A stretch of 64,000 bases of DNA from Prosthecomicrobium sp. N25 (GCF_037203705.1 NZ_JBBCAT010000002.1:682001-746000); one strand, 5' to 3'. Positions 1 to 8,520 are shown, counted from the first letter of the stretch. Numbers and translations: made by a program. Notes: generated by a model from the sequence alone, not told the origin.

Positions 1-1186
1 GGGTCCAGAGGCTGCAGAAATGCGGGTCGCCGGTGCCGGCGAGGGCCTCCGGGGCTGTGCCGAGGGCGGCGGGGGTCAGGATCGCGCCGTGGTCGAGGAA
101 GATCGACCGGGCCGTGCGGCCGAGCCGGCTGCGGGTGTCGAGGGCGTCCAGGTAGGCGACCGCCGGGACGTCCCGGCCCGCCTCAACGACGGCCCGGAGA
201 TCCGGGTGGACCAGTTCCGGGCTTCGGTCGGCGAGGGGCCCGAAGGCGCGCGCGAACTCGACGATGCGGATCGTTCGGGCGGCCGCCACGCCCTCCTCGA
301 AGGCGTAGCCGAACTCGATCTCGGTGACCCGGGCGCCGAGCTCGCCGGCCAGCTCGGCGATCGCCTCGCGCTGGTCGCGGTCGAGGTCGGCCCAGCGGTC
401 GGAGCGGACGAGGGCGAAGGTCGGCGGCACCGGCCAGGGCGCCGTGACCGTCTCGAGCAGCGCCGGCCGGCTCCGCGGCCGGGTCGCCGCGTCGCGCGGG
501 TCGTGGCCGAAGAGCGCGTCGCCGAGGAGCGCGAGGTCCTCCACCGAGCGGGCGAAGACGCCGACCGTGTCGAGGGTCGGAGACTGCTCCAGGACGCCCG
601 TGCGCGGGATGGCGCCGAAGCTCGGCTTGAAGCCGTATACGCCGCAGAAGGCGGCCGGGCGGATCACCGAGCCGAGCGTCTGGGTGCCGAGGGTGGCGGG
701 GACCATGTGGTCGGCGACGGCCGCGGCGGAGCCGGACGAGGAGCCGCCGGGGCTGCGGGAGAGGTCGGCCGGGTTTCGGGTCGGGCCGGGGACGTGGGTC
801 GCCAGCTCGCAGGTGACCGTCTTGCCGATCACGACGGCGCCGGCCGCGCGCAGGGCCGCCGCCACGGCGGAGTCCGCTTCGGGCCGCCGGCCCGCGTAGG
901 CGGGCGAGCCGTGCTCGGTCGGATAGTCGGCGGTGTCGATGACATCCTTGAGGGCCACCGGAACCCCGTGGAGGGGGCCGAGCGGCCGGCCTTCGGCGCG
1001 TTCCCTGTCGGCGCGGGCGGCCTCCTCCAGGGCGAGGCCGGGGTCAAGATGGGCCCAGGCGCGCACCTCGTCCTCGCGCGCGGCGATGCGGGAGAGGCAG
1101 GCGTCGACGAGGTCGAGGGCCGTGACGCGGCCGTCGCGGACGAGCGCGGCGGCCTCGCGGGCCGTCAGTCTGTTGAGGTCGTGCAT
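1..1186 (-). CDS. amidase signature family protein, 3' end outside window
   Basis: Hydrolyses a carboxamide to acid and ammonia; the substrate is unknown. The reading frame opens at ATG 1186 and runs through the window edge without a stop, so only about 395 N-terminal residues are visible. The amidase-signature core is clear: the catalytic lysine in VALKD, the Gly/Ser-rich GGSSSGSAAAVA, and the nucleophile loop GTQTLGSVIRPAAFCG leading to GFKPS. The last visible residues, DPHFCSLWT, match the family near its C-terminal half. It starts 9 bp after the dctM stop, so it is probably the last gene of the dctPQM operon. That suggests (inference) the imported solute, or a product of it, is an amide. 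GatA is less likely given this context. Confidence 0.88.
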   Translation of the reverse strand, partial: MHDLNRLTAREAAALVRDGRVTALDLVDACLSRIAAREDEVRAWAHLDPGLALEEAARADRERAEGRPLGPLHGVPVALKDVIDTADYPTEHGSPAYAGRRPEADSAVAAALRAAGAVVIGKTVTCELATHVPGPTRNPADLSRSPGGSSSGSAAAVADHMVPATLGTQTLGSVIRPAAFCGVYGFKPSFGAIPRTGVLEQSPTLDTVGVFARSVEDLALLGDALFGHDPRDAATRPRSRPALLETVTAPWPVPPTFALVRSDRWADLDRDQREAIAELAGELGARVTEIEFGYAFEEGVAAARTIRIVEFARAFGPLADRSPELVHPDLRAVVEAGRDVPAVAYLDALDTRSRLGRTARSIFLDHGAILTPAALGTAPEALAGTGDPHFCSLWT

Positions 1187-1195
1187 GGCGGTCGG

Positions 1196-2956
1196 TCAGT
1201 TTCCGTAAAGGAATTCCGGCAGCCAGAGCGTCAGGCCGGGCCACAGGTACATGATGACCATGCAGAGGATCACGATCAGCATGTAGGGCATCATGCCGGC
1301 GAAGATCTGGTTGATGGTCACGTGCGCGGGAGCGACACCCTTCAGGTAGAAGGCCGACATGGCGACCGGTGGCGACAGGAAGGCCGCCTGCAGGTTCACG
1401 AAGACCAGCACGCCCCAGAGGATCGGGTCGATCTGGAAGTGCTTCAGGAGCGGCAGGAAGATCGGCACGAAGATGACGATGATCTCGGTCCACTCGAGCG
1501 GCCAGCCGAGCACGAAGATGATCGCCTGGCTGAGGATCATGAACTGCAGGGGGCTCAGGTCGAAGGCCAGGACCCACTTCTCGATCAGCGCCTGTCCGCC
1601 CAGGATGGCGAAGACGCCGGAGAAGAGGGCGGAGCCGACGAAGAGCCAGCACACCATCGCGGTCGTCTTGGCGGTCAGGAAGACCGCCTCCTTGGTGCGC
1701 TTCCAGTCGAGAGTGCGTGCCTGCCAGGCGAGCAGGAAGGCGCCGGCGGCGCCGACGGCGGCCGATTCGGTGGCGGTGGTGATGCCGAACAGGATGACGA
1801 CCAGGACGACCACCGTCAGGGTGCCGAGCGGCGCGATGGAGGTTGTTAGCAGCTTCACGACCTCGAAGCGCTCGGCGTCCATGCGCCGGTAGTAGCGGAT
1901 CATCATGACGGCGGCGGCGAGCGCCAGGACGCCGAACCAGATGTAGAAGGCGGTCGGCGGGCCGGCCGCCGCGGCGGGCTCGGCGGCCGCGGGGTCGCCC
2001 AGCTCCTGAAGGCCGCCGCCGAGCTCCTCCAGGCCGCTCGGGACCGCCAGGGCGCGCTTCTGCTGGTGGATGACCACGTACCACCAGATGAGCGCGAAGG
2101 TCGCGGCGGTCATGATGAAGGGCACGAGGGCGTAGAAGAGGTTGGCCAGGATCGCCCGGTAGCCCATCGGCCGGCCGTCGATCTCGACCTTGCCGGCGAG
2201 CCCCGGGCTGGCGGCGGCGCGGGCGAGGCCGGCCGCCATGTTGGGCGAGTAGAGGCGCTGGAAGCTGCGGACCCAGTCCGGCACGGGCACGCGGGTCTGC
2301 TCCTCCGTGAGCTTCGGGGCGACCGAGGGGTTCAGGAGCGCCCAGCCGATGATGTAGGCGAGGTAGAGGAGCGACAGGAAGAAGCCGGGGAACATGGCCG
2401 CGGCGTAGAGCTTGACCACCGACTGGCCGGCGACGGCGGCGAAGACGATGATCATCACCGAGGGCGGGATCAGGATGCCGAGCGTGCCGCCGGCGGTGAT
2501 CACGCCCGAGGCGAGGCGCACGTCGTAGCCGGCGCGGAGCATCGGGTTGAAGGCGATGACGCCCATCAGCACCACGACCGCGCCGACGAGGCCGGAGGCG
2601 ATGCCCCAGAAGGTGCAGACCACCAGGGTGGCGACCGCCAGGGAGGCCGGCACGTTCCGGAAGGCGAGCTGGATCGAGTAGAACATCTTGTCGACCAGCG
2701 CGCCGCGCTCCATCACGTAGCCCATCAGCACGAAGAGCGGGATGGAGATCAGCACGTCGTTGGTCATGGCCCCGTAGGTGCGCTGGACCATGAGGTCGAA
2801 GACCAGGTTGTCGGCGAAGGCCTGGCCCGACTTGAAGTAGGCGATGAAGCCGAAGAAGATGCCGAGGCCCATCAGCGTGAAGGCCGTCGGGAAGCCCAGC
2901 ATGATCACGACGACGATCAGGACCAGCATCAGGAGGCCGAGGGCGGGATCGCTCAT
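1196..2956 (-). CDS. dctM: TRAP transporter large permease subunit (DctM), long form
   Basis: Forms the ion-coupled translocation channel of a tripartite TRAP importer in the inner membrane. 586 residues, starting MSDPALGLLM; the start is fixed by the ATGA overlap with the dctQ stop (2953-2956), and an open extension upstream is rejected. The N-terminal half shows the family pattern (LMGLGIFFGF, a PLFVLMGYVME loop, SGLVGAVVVLMGV, GILIPPSVMII). Residues about 210-360 are an insertion absent from the usual ~425-residue DctM: a polar stretch, one helix, an Ala/Glu/Pro linker and a second helix, before the conserved GITTATESAAVGA segment. Such long DctM proteins exist in TRAP systems of the TakP-like class. 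Translation is probably coupled to dctQ. Confidence 0.93.
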   Translation of the reverse strand: MSDPALGLLMLVLIVVVIMLGFPTAFTLMGLGIFFGFIAYFKSGQAFADNLVFDLMVQRTYGAMTNDVLISIPLFVLMGYVMERGALVDKMFYSIQLAFRNVPASLAVATLVVCTFWGIASGLVGAVVVLMGVIAFNPMLRAGYDVRLASGVITAGGTLGILIPPSVMIIVFAAVAGQSVVKLYAAAMFPGFFLSLLYLAYIIGWALLNPSVAPKLTEEQTRVPVPDWVRSFQRLYSPNMAAGLARAAASPGLAGKVEIDGRPMGYRAILANLFYALVPFIMTAATFALIWWYVVIHQQKRALAVPSGLEELGGGLQELGDPAAAEPAAAAGPPTAFYIWFGVLALAAAVMMIRYYRRMDAERFEVVKLLTTSIAPLGTLTVVVLVVILFGITTATESAAVGAAGAFLLAWQARTLDWKRTKEAVFLTAKTTAMVCWLFVGSALFSGVFAILGGQALIEKWVLAFDLSPLQFMILSQAIIFVLGWPLEWTEIIVIFVPIFLPLLKHFQIDPILWGVLVFVNLQAAFLSPPVAMSAFYLKGVAPAHVTINQIFAGMMPYMLIVILCMVIMYLWPGLTLWLPEFLYGN

Positions 2957-3618
2957 GTGATGTGTTCTCCACGCCCGCGCTGGCGCGCCGATTCGTCGAT
3001 GTCGTGGGCCTTCTCGATGGCGAACTTGCGCGTCTCCTCGTCCACGTACTGGCTGCCGGCGAGCTGCTCCTCGACCACGTCGATCTCGTTGACGTCGCTG
3101 AGCCGCGAGGGCCACTCGCCGGTCCTCAGGCAGACGATGCAGCGGATGATCTCGGCGAAGCCCTGGAGCAGGACCAGGGCGCCGGCGATCGGGATGACGG
3201 TCTTGAAGTGGTAGACCGGCGGGCCGTCGGCGGTGACGTTCGAGTGCTCGGCGATGCGCCAGCTGTCGGCGGCGTAGTGCGTGCCGGCATAGACCAGAGC
3301 CGCGATGCCGGGGACGAAGAAGACGACGTAGAGGATCAGGTCGAGCGTCGCCTGCGTGCGCGGGCGCATCGAGCTGTACAGGAAGTCCCCCCGCACGTGC
3401 GCGTTCTGGGCGAGCGCGTAGGCGCCGGCCAGCATGAACAGCGTGCCGTAGAACATGTTGGAGGCGTCGAAGATCCAGGCCGTGGGCGCGTTGAGGATGT
3501 AGCGCTTGAAGACCTCCGCGCAGACGAGGAGCATCAGTCCCACGATCAGCCAGGCCGCAGCCTTGCCGACGAAGGTGCTGATGCCGTCGATGGCGTGCAG
3601 CAATCGCTCGATGGTCAT
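2953..3618 (-). CDS. dctQ: TRAP transporter small permease subunit (DctQ)
   Basis: Small four-helix membrane subunit that partners DctM. 221 residues; helices are visible at about 15-40 (AAAWLIVGLMLLVCAEVF), 50-75, 90-115 and 135-160. It carries the Trp-containing first loop and the VRGDFLYSSM motif typical of DctQ. The C-terminal tail from about residue 165 is long, charged and cytoplasmic, longer than in most relatives. It lies 99 bp downstream of dctP across a strong hairpin and overlaps dctM by 4 bp, so expression relative to dctP is probably lowered at the hairpin while Q and M stay equal. Confidence 0.9.
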   Translation of the reverse strand: MTIERLLHAIDGISTFVGKAAAWLIVGLMLLVCAEVFKRYILNAPTAWIFDASNMFYGTLFMLAGAYALAQNAHVRGDFLYSSMRPRTQATLDLILYVVFFVPGIAALVYAGTHYAADSWRIAEHSNVTADGPPVYHFKTVIPIAGALVLLQGFAEIIRCIVCLRTGEWPSRLSDVNEIDVVEEQLAGSQYVDEETRKFAIEKAHDIDESARQRGRGEHIT

Positions 3619-3666
3619 CGGGACATCCAGTCCGTCAGGAAAACGTCATGAGGTGCCGAACGCATC

Positions 3667-3697
3667 GGGCCCGGCCGGTGGTGGTCCGGCCGGGCCC
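3667..3697 (-). terminator. strong hairpin between dctP and dctQ (attenuator or processing stop)
   Basis: A perfect 12-bp GC stem, GGGCCCGGCCGG at 3667-3678 pairing with CCGGCCGGGCCC at 3686-3697, with a 7-nt loop. No T-run follows in either direction. It sits just after the dctP stop inside an otherwise co-oriented operon. Such stems are known to stabilise the binding-protein mRNA or to stop part of the transcripts, giving more binding protein than membrane subunits. The role here is inferred from position. Confidence 0.7.
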
Positions 3698-3717
3698 GCG
3701 CGGGGCTATGGCGGTCG

Positions 3718-4845
3718 TCAGGTTCTGCGGAGCGTGCCGTTCGCGCCGAAGTAGTGGTCGTAGGCCATGCGGCGGCTGACCACCGTGTCCTGCTCCCAGC
3801 GGGTGGCCCGCCGCGCGAAGGCGATCTGGCTCTCCAGGATCTCCTTGAAGAGCGGGTTCTCGCCGGACTTCTTGGCCGTGACCTGGTCGTAGACCTCGAG
3901 CTGGCGCTTGAGGATCGCGTCGGGCGTCTTGAAGAAGCGGACCTTGTCCTTGGTCTGCATCTCGGCGTAGTCGGTCGAGTAGCGGTCGATCGCCTTCCAG
4001 GACATGTCGGCCGAGGCTGCGTCCACCGCGTTGGCGATGATGGCGCGCATCTTCTCGGGGAGCGCGTTGTAGCGGTCCTTGTTGAACATGATCTCGAACT
4101 GCTCGGCGTTCTGGTGGTAGCTCTGCAGCATGCAGACCTTGGAGACGTCCGGGAAGCCGAGCACGCGGTCCGACGAAGCGTTGTTGAACTCGGCGGCGTC
4201 GAGGAGGCCGCGGTCCATGGCGGAGACGATCTCGCCGCCCGGAAGCGCGTTCACGGCGGCGCCGAGCGCGGTGAAGACGTCGATCGAGATGCCGACCGTC
4301 CGGTACTTGAGGCCCTTCAGGTCCTCCTCCTTGGCGATCGGGTTCTTGAACCAGCCGAGCGGCTGGGTCGGCATCGGGCCGTAGGGGAAGGACACCACGT
4401 TGGCGCCGATCGAATCATAGAGCTTGGCGAGGAGCTCCTTGCCGCCGCCGTACTTGTGCCAGGCGAGCAGCATGTTGGCGTCCATGGCGAAGCCCGGGCC
4501 GGAGCCCCAAAGGGCGAGGGCGGTCTGCTTGCCGTAGTGGTAGACGAGCACCCCGTGGCCGCCGTCGAGCGTGCCCTTGGACACGGCCTCGAGCAGGCCG
4601 AAGGCCGGCACGACGGCGCCCGCCGGGAGCACCTCGATCTTCAGGTCGCCGCCGGTCATGTCGTTGACCTTCTTGGCGAAGTCCTGGGCGTATTCGTGGA
4701 AGATGTCCTTCGATGGCCAGGTCGACTGCCAGCGCATGCTGATCGGCCCCTGGGCCTTCACGACCGAGGGGGCGGCCACGGCCGCAGCGGCCACGGCCGA
4801 ACCGGTCAGGAATCGGCGACGTCCGACTTTCTTCTCTTCCGACAT
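3718..4845 (-). CDS. dctP: TRAP transporter substrate-binding protein (DctP), TakP-like
   Basis: Periplasmic solute receptor of the TRAP system. 375 residues, start MSEEKKVGRRRFLTG at ATG 4845 behind a good GGGAGGA ribosome site; the open frame upstream is not used. The N-terminus is a twin-arginine signal (GRRRFLTGSAVAAAAVA, cleavage near VKA), so export is folded, through Tat. The body matches the DctP fold: MRWQSTWPSKD, LEVLPAG-type strand, GTLDGGHGVLVYHYGKQ, LGWFKNPI, LKYRTVG, and a late Asn/Glu region (DAAEFNN). The overall pattern resembles TakP-type receptors for 2-oxo or 2-hydroxy acids, but ligand assignment from sequence alone is tentative. First gene of the dctPQM-amidase operon. 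Confidence 0.93.
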   Translation of the reverse strand: MSEEKKVGRRRFLTGSAVAAAAVAAPSVVKAQGPISMRWQSTWPSKDIFHEYAQDFAKKVNDMTGGDLKIEVLPAGAVVPAFGLLEAVSKGTLDGGHGVLVYHYGKQTALALWGSGPGFAMDANMLLAWHKYGGGKELLAKLYDSIGANVVSFPYGPMPTQPLGWFKNPIAKEEDLKGLKYRTVGISIDVFTALGAAVNALPGGEIVSAMDRGLLDAAEFNNASSDRVLGFPDVSKVCMLQSYHQNAEQFEIMFNKDRYNALPEKMRAIIANAVDAASADMSWKAIDRYSTDYAEMQTKDKVRFFKTPDAILKRQLEVYDQVTAKKSGENPLFKEILESQIAFARRATRWEQDTVVSRRMAYDHYFGANGTLRRT

Positions 4846-5023
4846 GGGGTTCCTCCCGAGAACCGGACCCTTGGGGCCCTTGTTGTCGGAAGGATTAGAT
4901 TTCAAAAATGAAAAGCGTACAAGATGCTGACAGGCCGGCCGGAGACATTCGCGACCGGCCAAGGCGTCACATCTGTTATGCCGGCGCGGACGTGATCCGG
5001 ACTAGGCGTTTCTACGTAGCGCC

Positions 5024-5383
5024 TTACGCGGCCACCAGTTTCTCGACCTCGCGAACGAGATCGCGCAGGTGGAAGGGCTTGGAGAGCACCTTGGCGTCCT
5101 TGGGGGCGTTCGAATCGGGGTTGAGCGCCACGGCCGCGAAGCCGGTGATGAACATCACCTTCAGGTCGGGGTCGAGCTGGGTTGCGCGCCGGGCGAGTTC
5201 GATACCGTCCATCTCGGGCATCACGATATCGGTCAGGAGCAGCGTGAAGGGCTCTTCGCGCAGCCGTTCGTAGGCGCTCTTGCCGTTGTCGAACGACACG
5301 ACGTCGTAGCCGGCGCTCTGCAGGGCCTTGGCGAGGAAACGACGCATGTCGTTGTCGTCTTCGGCGAGGAGAATGCGCGTCAT
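5024..5383 (-). CDS. cpdR: single-domain response regulator CpdR
   Basis: CpdR couples the cell-cycle phosphorelay to ClpXP: in Caulobacter and rhizobia the unphosphorylated form promotes degradation of CtrA-pathway proteins. 119 residues, a receiver domain only. The acidic pair E8/D9/D10 (LLAEDD), the phospho-acceptor D52 (LLLTDIVMPEMDG), the Thr/Ser switch region (MFITGF) and the conserved Lys (VLSKPFH) are present. It ends in the Ala-Ala pair seen in CpdR orthologs, where the C-terminal end is required for turnover. Start at ATG 5383; an in-frame ATG at 5392 is an alternative. It is divergent from the N-formylglutamate amidohydrolase gene. Confidence 0.93.
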   Translation of the reverse strand: MTRILLAEDDNDMRRFLAKALQSAGYDVVSFDNGKSAYERLREEPFTLLLTDIVMPEMDGIELARRATQLDPDLKVMFITGFAAVALNPDSNAPKDAKVLSKPFHLRDLVREVEKLVAA

Positions 5384-5604
5384 CGAATCCATCCGAAAGC
5401 ATCCATGCCGGTCGCTGCGTATCACTCTCATAGACCCGGGGCGCGGTAAATATCCGGTGAAGCCGTCGGGGCAGGTCGTCGCCCACGCAACCATGGACAA
5501 GGCGGGTGGTTTCCAGGCAACATGTCGACAGGCCCGAACCGCGCCCCAGACGGCGCGGCGCGGGCCGGAAAGCACGGCCCGATCAGGGGAGCGCGCGGCG
5601 CACG

Positions 5605-6495
5605 GTGCGGATCGTCCGGGATTTTTCATCCGACCCGCCTTTCGAGGTGCTCACGCCGGACGAGATCCGCGTGCCCTTCCTGTTCAATTCGCCGCACAGC
5701 GGGACAGGCTATCCGCAGAGCTTCCTCGACGCATCACGGCTGGACGGCCGGCGCATCCGCCGATCCGAGGACAGCTTCGTCGACGAGCTCTTCGGCTCGG
5801 TGCCGGCGCACGGCGCGCCGCTCATGCGCGCCAACTTCCCGCGGGCCTATCTTGACGTGAACCGGGAGCCCTACGAGCTCGACCCGAAGATGTTCACCGG
5901 ACGCCTGCCGGCCTATGCGAACGTGCGGTCGCTCAGGGTCGCGGGCGGGCTCGGGACGATCGCCCGGATCGTCGCCGAGCAGGAGGAGATCTATGCGCGG
6001 CCGCTCGAGGTCGACGAGGCCCTGGAGCGGATCGAGGGCATCTACAAGCCCTACCACGCCGCCCTGAGGAAGATGCTGGCCCGCCTCCACGTCTCCTTCG
6101 GCTACGCGGTGCTGGTCGACTGCCACTCCATGCCCTCGGTCATCCGCGGCCTCGACCAGCGCAGCCGGCCCGACATCGTGCTCGGCGACCGCTACGGGAC
6201 GAGCTGCTGGTCCGGGCTCGTCGATTCGGCGGTCGAGATCCTGACCGGGCTCGGCTACGCGGTGGCGCGCAACAAGCCCTATGCAGGCGGCTTCATCACG
6301 GAGCACTATGGCCGCCCGGGGAAGGGCCTGCACGCCCTCCAGATCGAGATCAACCGCGCGCTCTACATGAACGAGGACACCTACGAGCCGCATGCCGGCT
6401 TCGGCCGCCTGGCGGCGGACCTGTCGACCTTCGTGGGCGAGATCGTTCAGCTCGGCGCCAGCGGGTTCCGGTCGACCGCCCTCGCGGCGGAGTGA
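5605..6495 (+). CDS. N-formylglutamate amidohydrolase family protein
   Basis: Zn-dependent hydrolase of the family that releases formate from N-formyl-L-glutamate; the true substrate of this copy is unproven because no histidine-utilisation genes are nearby. About 296 residues from a GTG start at 5605 (RIVRDFSSDPPFEV follows); the first ATG lies 99 bp upstream in a stretch that looks non-coding, so GTG is preferred. Family motifs are visible: FNSPHSGTGYP near the N-terminus, VDCHSMPS, YAGGFITEHYGRP and LQIEINRALYM, which supply the His and Glu metal ligands and the substrate Arg. Divergent from cpdR and convergent with the sRNA gene at 6517-6605. Confidence 0.88.
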   Translation: MRIVRDFSSDPPFEVLTPDEIRVPFLFNSPHSGTGYPQSFLDASRLDGRRIRRSEDSFVDELFGSVPAHGAPLMRANFPRAYLDVNREPYELDPKMFTGRLPAYANVRSLRVAGGLGTIARIVAEQEEIYARPLEVDEALERIEGIYKPYHAALRKMLARLHVSFGYAVLVDCHSMPSVIRGLDQRSRPDIVLGDRYGTSCWSGLVDSAVEILTGLGYAVARNKPYAGGFITEHYGRPGKGLHALQIEINRALYMNEDTYEPHAGFGRLAADLSTFVGEIVQLGASGFRSTALAAE

Positions 6496-6516
6496 CCGGA
6501 CGCCTTCCCGGACCAA

Positions 6517-6605
6517 GAAAAAAGGCCGCCGACGGATGTCAGCGGCCCAAGTCTAGGGAGGAAACGCCCAAGGAGGGCTGCGGCAGGCGCAAGCGCCGTA
6601 CCGCG
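6517..6605 (-). ncRNA. mmgR: MmgR/suhB-type small regulatory RNA
   Basis: A trans-acting sRNA of alphaproteobacteria, first described as the conserved 'suhB' motif upstream of suhB-like genes and shown in Sinorhizobium to limit polyhydroxybutyrate storage (MmgR). On the minus strand the sequence gives a 5' stem-loop (GGCGC-TT-GCGCC core), two C-rich anti-Shine-Dalgarno stretches (CCTCC and TTCCTCCC) flanked by two TTGGGC copies, and a terminator: stem GGCCGC/GCGGCC (6547-6542 with 6529-6524) followed by six T (6523-6518). The next gene is the SuhB-family hisN, the known context. The start is inferred from the promoter; transcript ends are approximate. Confidence 0.86.
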
Positions 6606-6611
6606 TTGCAA

Positions 6612-6640
6612 CAAATCGCATTGCGACGCACAAAAGTCAA
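6612..6640 (-). promoter_or_regulatory. candidate promoter of the MmgR-like sRNA
   Basis: On the minus strand a -35 TTGACT (6640-6635) is followed after 17 nt by GATTTG (6617-6612), with the predicted transcript start near 6605. The -35 is good and the -10 weak. Just downstream TTGCAAC and GTCGCAATGCG form an imperfect TTGCAA-type dyad that could be an operator; this is only suggestive. Confidence 0.5.
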
Positions 6641-6776
6641 TGGCTGACTCCATCGGGCTGATTTTTCCCGGTTCGCGCGGCGCCACCGCGGAGGATTGCC
6701 GGCCCGTCCCTCAACGGTCTAGGAAGGACGAGCCCGGGCGCCGGGGCCTCGCGCCGGGTGGGTCGGAGACGCGCGC

Positions 6777-7574
6777 ATGTCCGCTGAGAACAGCCTGGCT
6801 AACTTCCTGGACGTGCTGGCGGATGCGGCGGGGCGGGCCATCCTTCCCCATTTCCGCACCGCGATGGCGGTCGAGGACAAGACCGCCGCCGGCTCCGGCA
6901 AGGCCTACGACCCGGTCACGATCGCCGACCGTGCCGCCGAGGCGGCCATGCGGGCTCTGATCGGGCTGCACCACCCGTCCCACGGCATCCTCGGCGAGGA
7001 ATTCGGGCCGGAGCGGACCGACGCGGAGCACGTCTGGGTGCTCGATCCGATCGACGGAACGCGCGCCTTCATCTCCGGCCTGCCGGTCTGGGGGACGCTG
7101 ATCGGCCTGACCCGCGACGGGGTCCCGAACCTCGGCATGATGTACCAGCCCTTCACGGGCGAGCGTTTCGCAGGCGACGGGCGCCGGGCCTGGTACCGGG
7201 GGCCGGACGGCACGCGCACGCTCCGGGCGCGCCCCTGCGCGGAGCTCTCCGACGCGGTGCTCTTCACGACGACGCCGGCCCTCTTCAAGGGGGCGGCGCG
7301 GGAGGCCTACGACCGGGTCGAATCGCGCGTGCGGCTCGCCCGCTACGGCTGCGACTGCTACGCCTACTGCATGGTGGCGGCCGGTCACGTGGACGTGGTG
7401 GTGGAGACCGGGCTGCAGGCCTACGACATCGTGCCGCTGATCCCGGTCATCGAGGGCGCCGGCGGCATCGTGACGGACTGGGCCGGCAACCCCGCGCCGC
7501 AGGGCGGCAGCGTGGTGGCGTCCGGGGACCGGCGGCTCCACGCCCAGGTGCTCGCGCTGCTCGCCGGCGGCTGA
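6777..7574 (+). CDS. hisN: histidinol-phosphatase / inositol monophosphatase family (HisN)
   Basis: Most likely removes phosphate from L-histidinol phosphate, the eighth step of histidine synthesis, as the alphaproteobacterial HisN of the inositol monophosphatase fold. 265 residues. Mg-binding motifs: the Glu pair in ILGEEFG (about 73-79), WVLDPIDGTRAF (about 88-99) and the C-terminal motif GLQAYDIVPLIPVIEGAGG. The subfamily signature YGCDCYAYCMVA before the last motif favours HisN over inositol monophosphatase. Cytoplasmic. It is divergent from the MmgR-like sRNA and shares the conserved cpdR/N-formylglutamate amidohydrolase neighbourhood. An inositol or nucleotide phosphatase is the alternative. 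Confidence 0.88.
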   Translation: MSAENSLANFLDVLADAAGRAILPHFRTAMAVEDKTAAGSGKAYDPVTIADRAAEAAMRALIGLHHPSHGILGEEFGPERTDAEHVWVLDPIDGTRAFISGLPVWGTLIGLTRDGVPNLGMMYQPFTGERFAGDGRRAWYRGPDGTRTLRARPCAELSDAVLFTTTPALFKGAAREAYDRVESRVRLARYGCDCYAYCMVAAGHVDVVVETGLQAYDIVPLIPVIEGAGGIVTDWAGNPAPQGGSVVASGDRRLHAQVLALLAGG

Positions 7575-7578
7575 GGCG

Positions 7579-8520
7579 TCAGCTGCCCGGCACGAACGCG
7601 TCGAAGGCGGCGAGCGCCTGCTCCCGGTAGACGTCGGATTCCTGCAGGAGTTCGTGGCGGGCCCCCGGAATGACGACGAGGTGGCTCGCCTTCAGGGTCC
7701 GGGCGAGGCGCTCGATGGCGACGTTGGAGACGATGCGGTCGGCACCGGCGGCGACCAGGAGCGTCGGGATGCGGATCTTCTCCACGTAGTCGACGTCGTC
7801 GAGCTCCCCCATGGCGTCCACGGCGGCGCGCACCCAGCCGATCGTCGGCGCGTCGACGGTGAGCTCCGGATGGGCCTTCGCGATGCCGATGTTGCGCCGG
7901 TATCGGCGGGGGTCGGAGGTCAGCCTGTTTTCCTCGAAGGGGCGATCGTACAGGCGGTGCCGGGAGGCGCCGGGGATGAGGCTGCGCTTGAGCCCGACGG
8001 CGGCGAGCACCCGCGACAGCGGCGCGACCACCTCCTGCGGCCAGCCGGTGTCGCCGAAGCCCAGAAGGGGCGCGAGGCAGACGTTGCGGCGGAAGCGGTT
8101 GCGCAAGGACGGGGAGGCGAGCAGCAGCACGGTGGCGCCCGTCGAGTGGGCGAGGCCGTAGAAGGGCGGCGGGCAGTTCGGCAGCACGACCTGCGTCATG
8201 AAGGCGTCGAGATCGGCGACGTATTCGGCGAAGTCGTCGACGTGGCCCTTGTGGCGCGCCTTGCGCTGGCGCAGCGAGCCGCCCTGGCCGCGCCAGTCGA
8301 ACATGGCGACCGCGAAGCCGCGCACGACGAGGTCGCGGGCCGTCTCGAAATACTTCTCCAGGAACTCGGCGCGGCCCTGCAGGATGCAGACGGTGCCCTT
8401 CTGCAGCGAGCTCTCCGGGCGCCAGACGGCGTAGCGCAGCCGGCTCTCCGCGGGCGTGTCGAAGTGACCCGCGGAGACGTCCGGCGGAATCGGGTTGTCC
8501 TCGAAGTCGACGAGCGTCAT
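7579..8520 (-). CDS. alpha/beta hydrolase, PldB-like lysophospholipase
   Basis: Serine hydrolase of the monoacylglycerol lipase/lysophospholipase class (serine aminopeptidase S33 fold). 313 residues, no signal peptide, probably cytoplasmic. Visible elements: VCILQGRAEFLEKY (oxyanion strand), DWRGQGGS, the nucleophile elbow GLAHSTGA (Ser in H-S-T-G), a cap region about 150-215, the acid strand LLVAAGADRIVSN and the catalytic His near PGARHELLQE. It is convergent with hisN with only 4 bp between stops. The natural substrate is unknown; PldB-type genes of this form are common in Hyphomicrobiales. Confidence 0.85.
   Translation of the reverse strand: MTLVDFEDNPIPPDVSAGHFDTPAESRLRYAVWRPESSLQKGTVCILQGRAEFLEKYFETARDLVVRGFAVAMFDWRGQGGSLRQRKARHKGHVDDFAEYVADLDAFMTQVVLPNCPPPFYGLAHSTGATVLLLASPSLRNRFRRNVCLAPLLGFGDTGWPQEVVAPLSRVLAAVGLKRSLIPGASRHRLYDRPFEENRLTSDPRRYRRNIGIAKAHPELTVDAPTIGWVRAAVDAMGELDDVDYVEKIRIPTLLVAAGADRIVSNVAIERLARTLKASHLVVIPGARHELLQESDVYREQALAAFDAFVPGS

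Noticed and set aside
6447-6686. 79-codon minus-strand open frame over the sRNA
   Set aside because: It runs through the sRNA terminator stem and its T-run and has no recognisable pattern; the RNA interpretation explains the sequence better.
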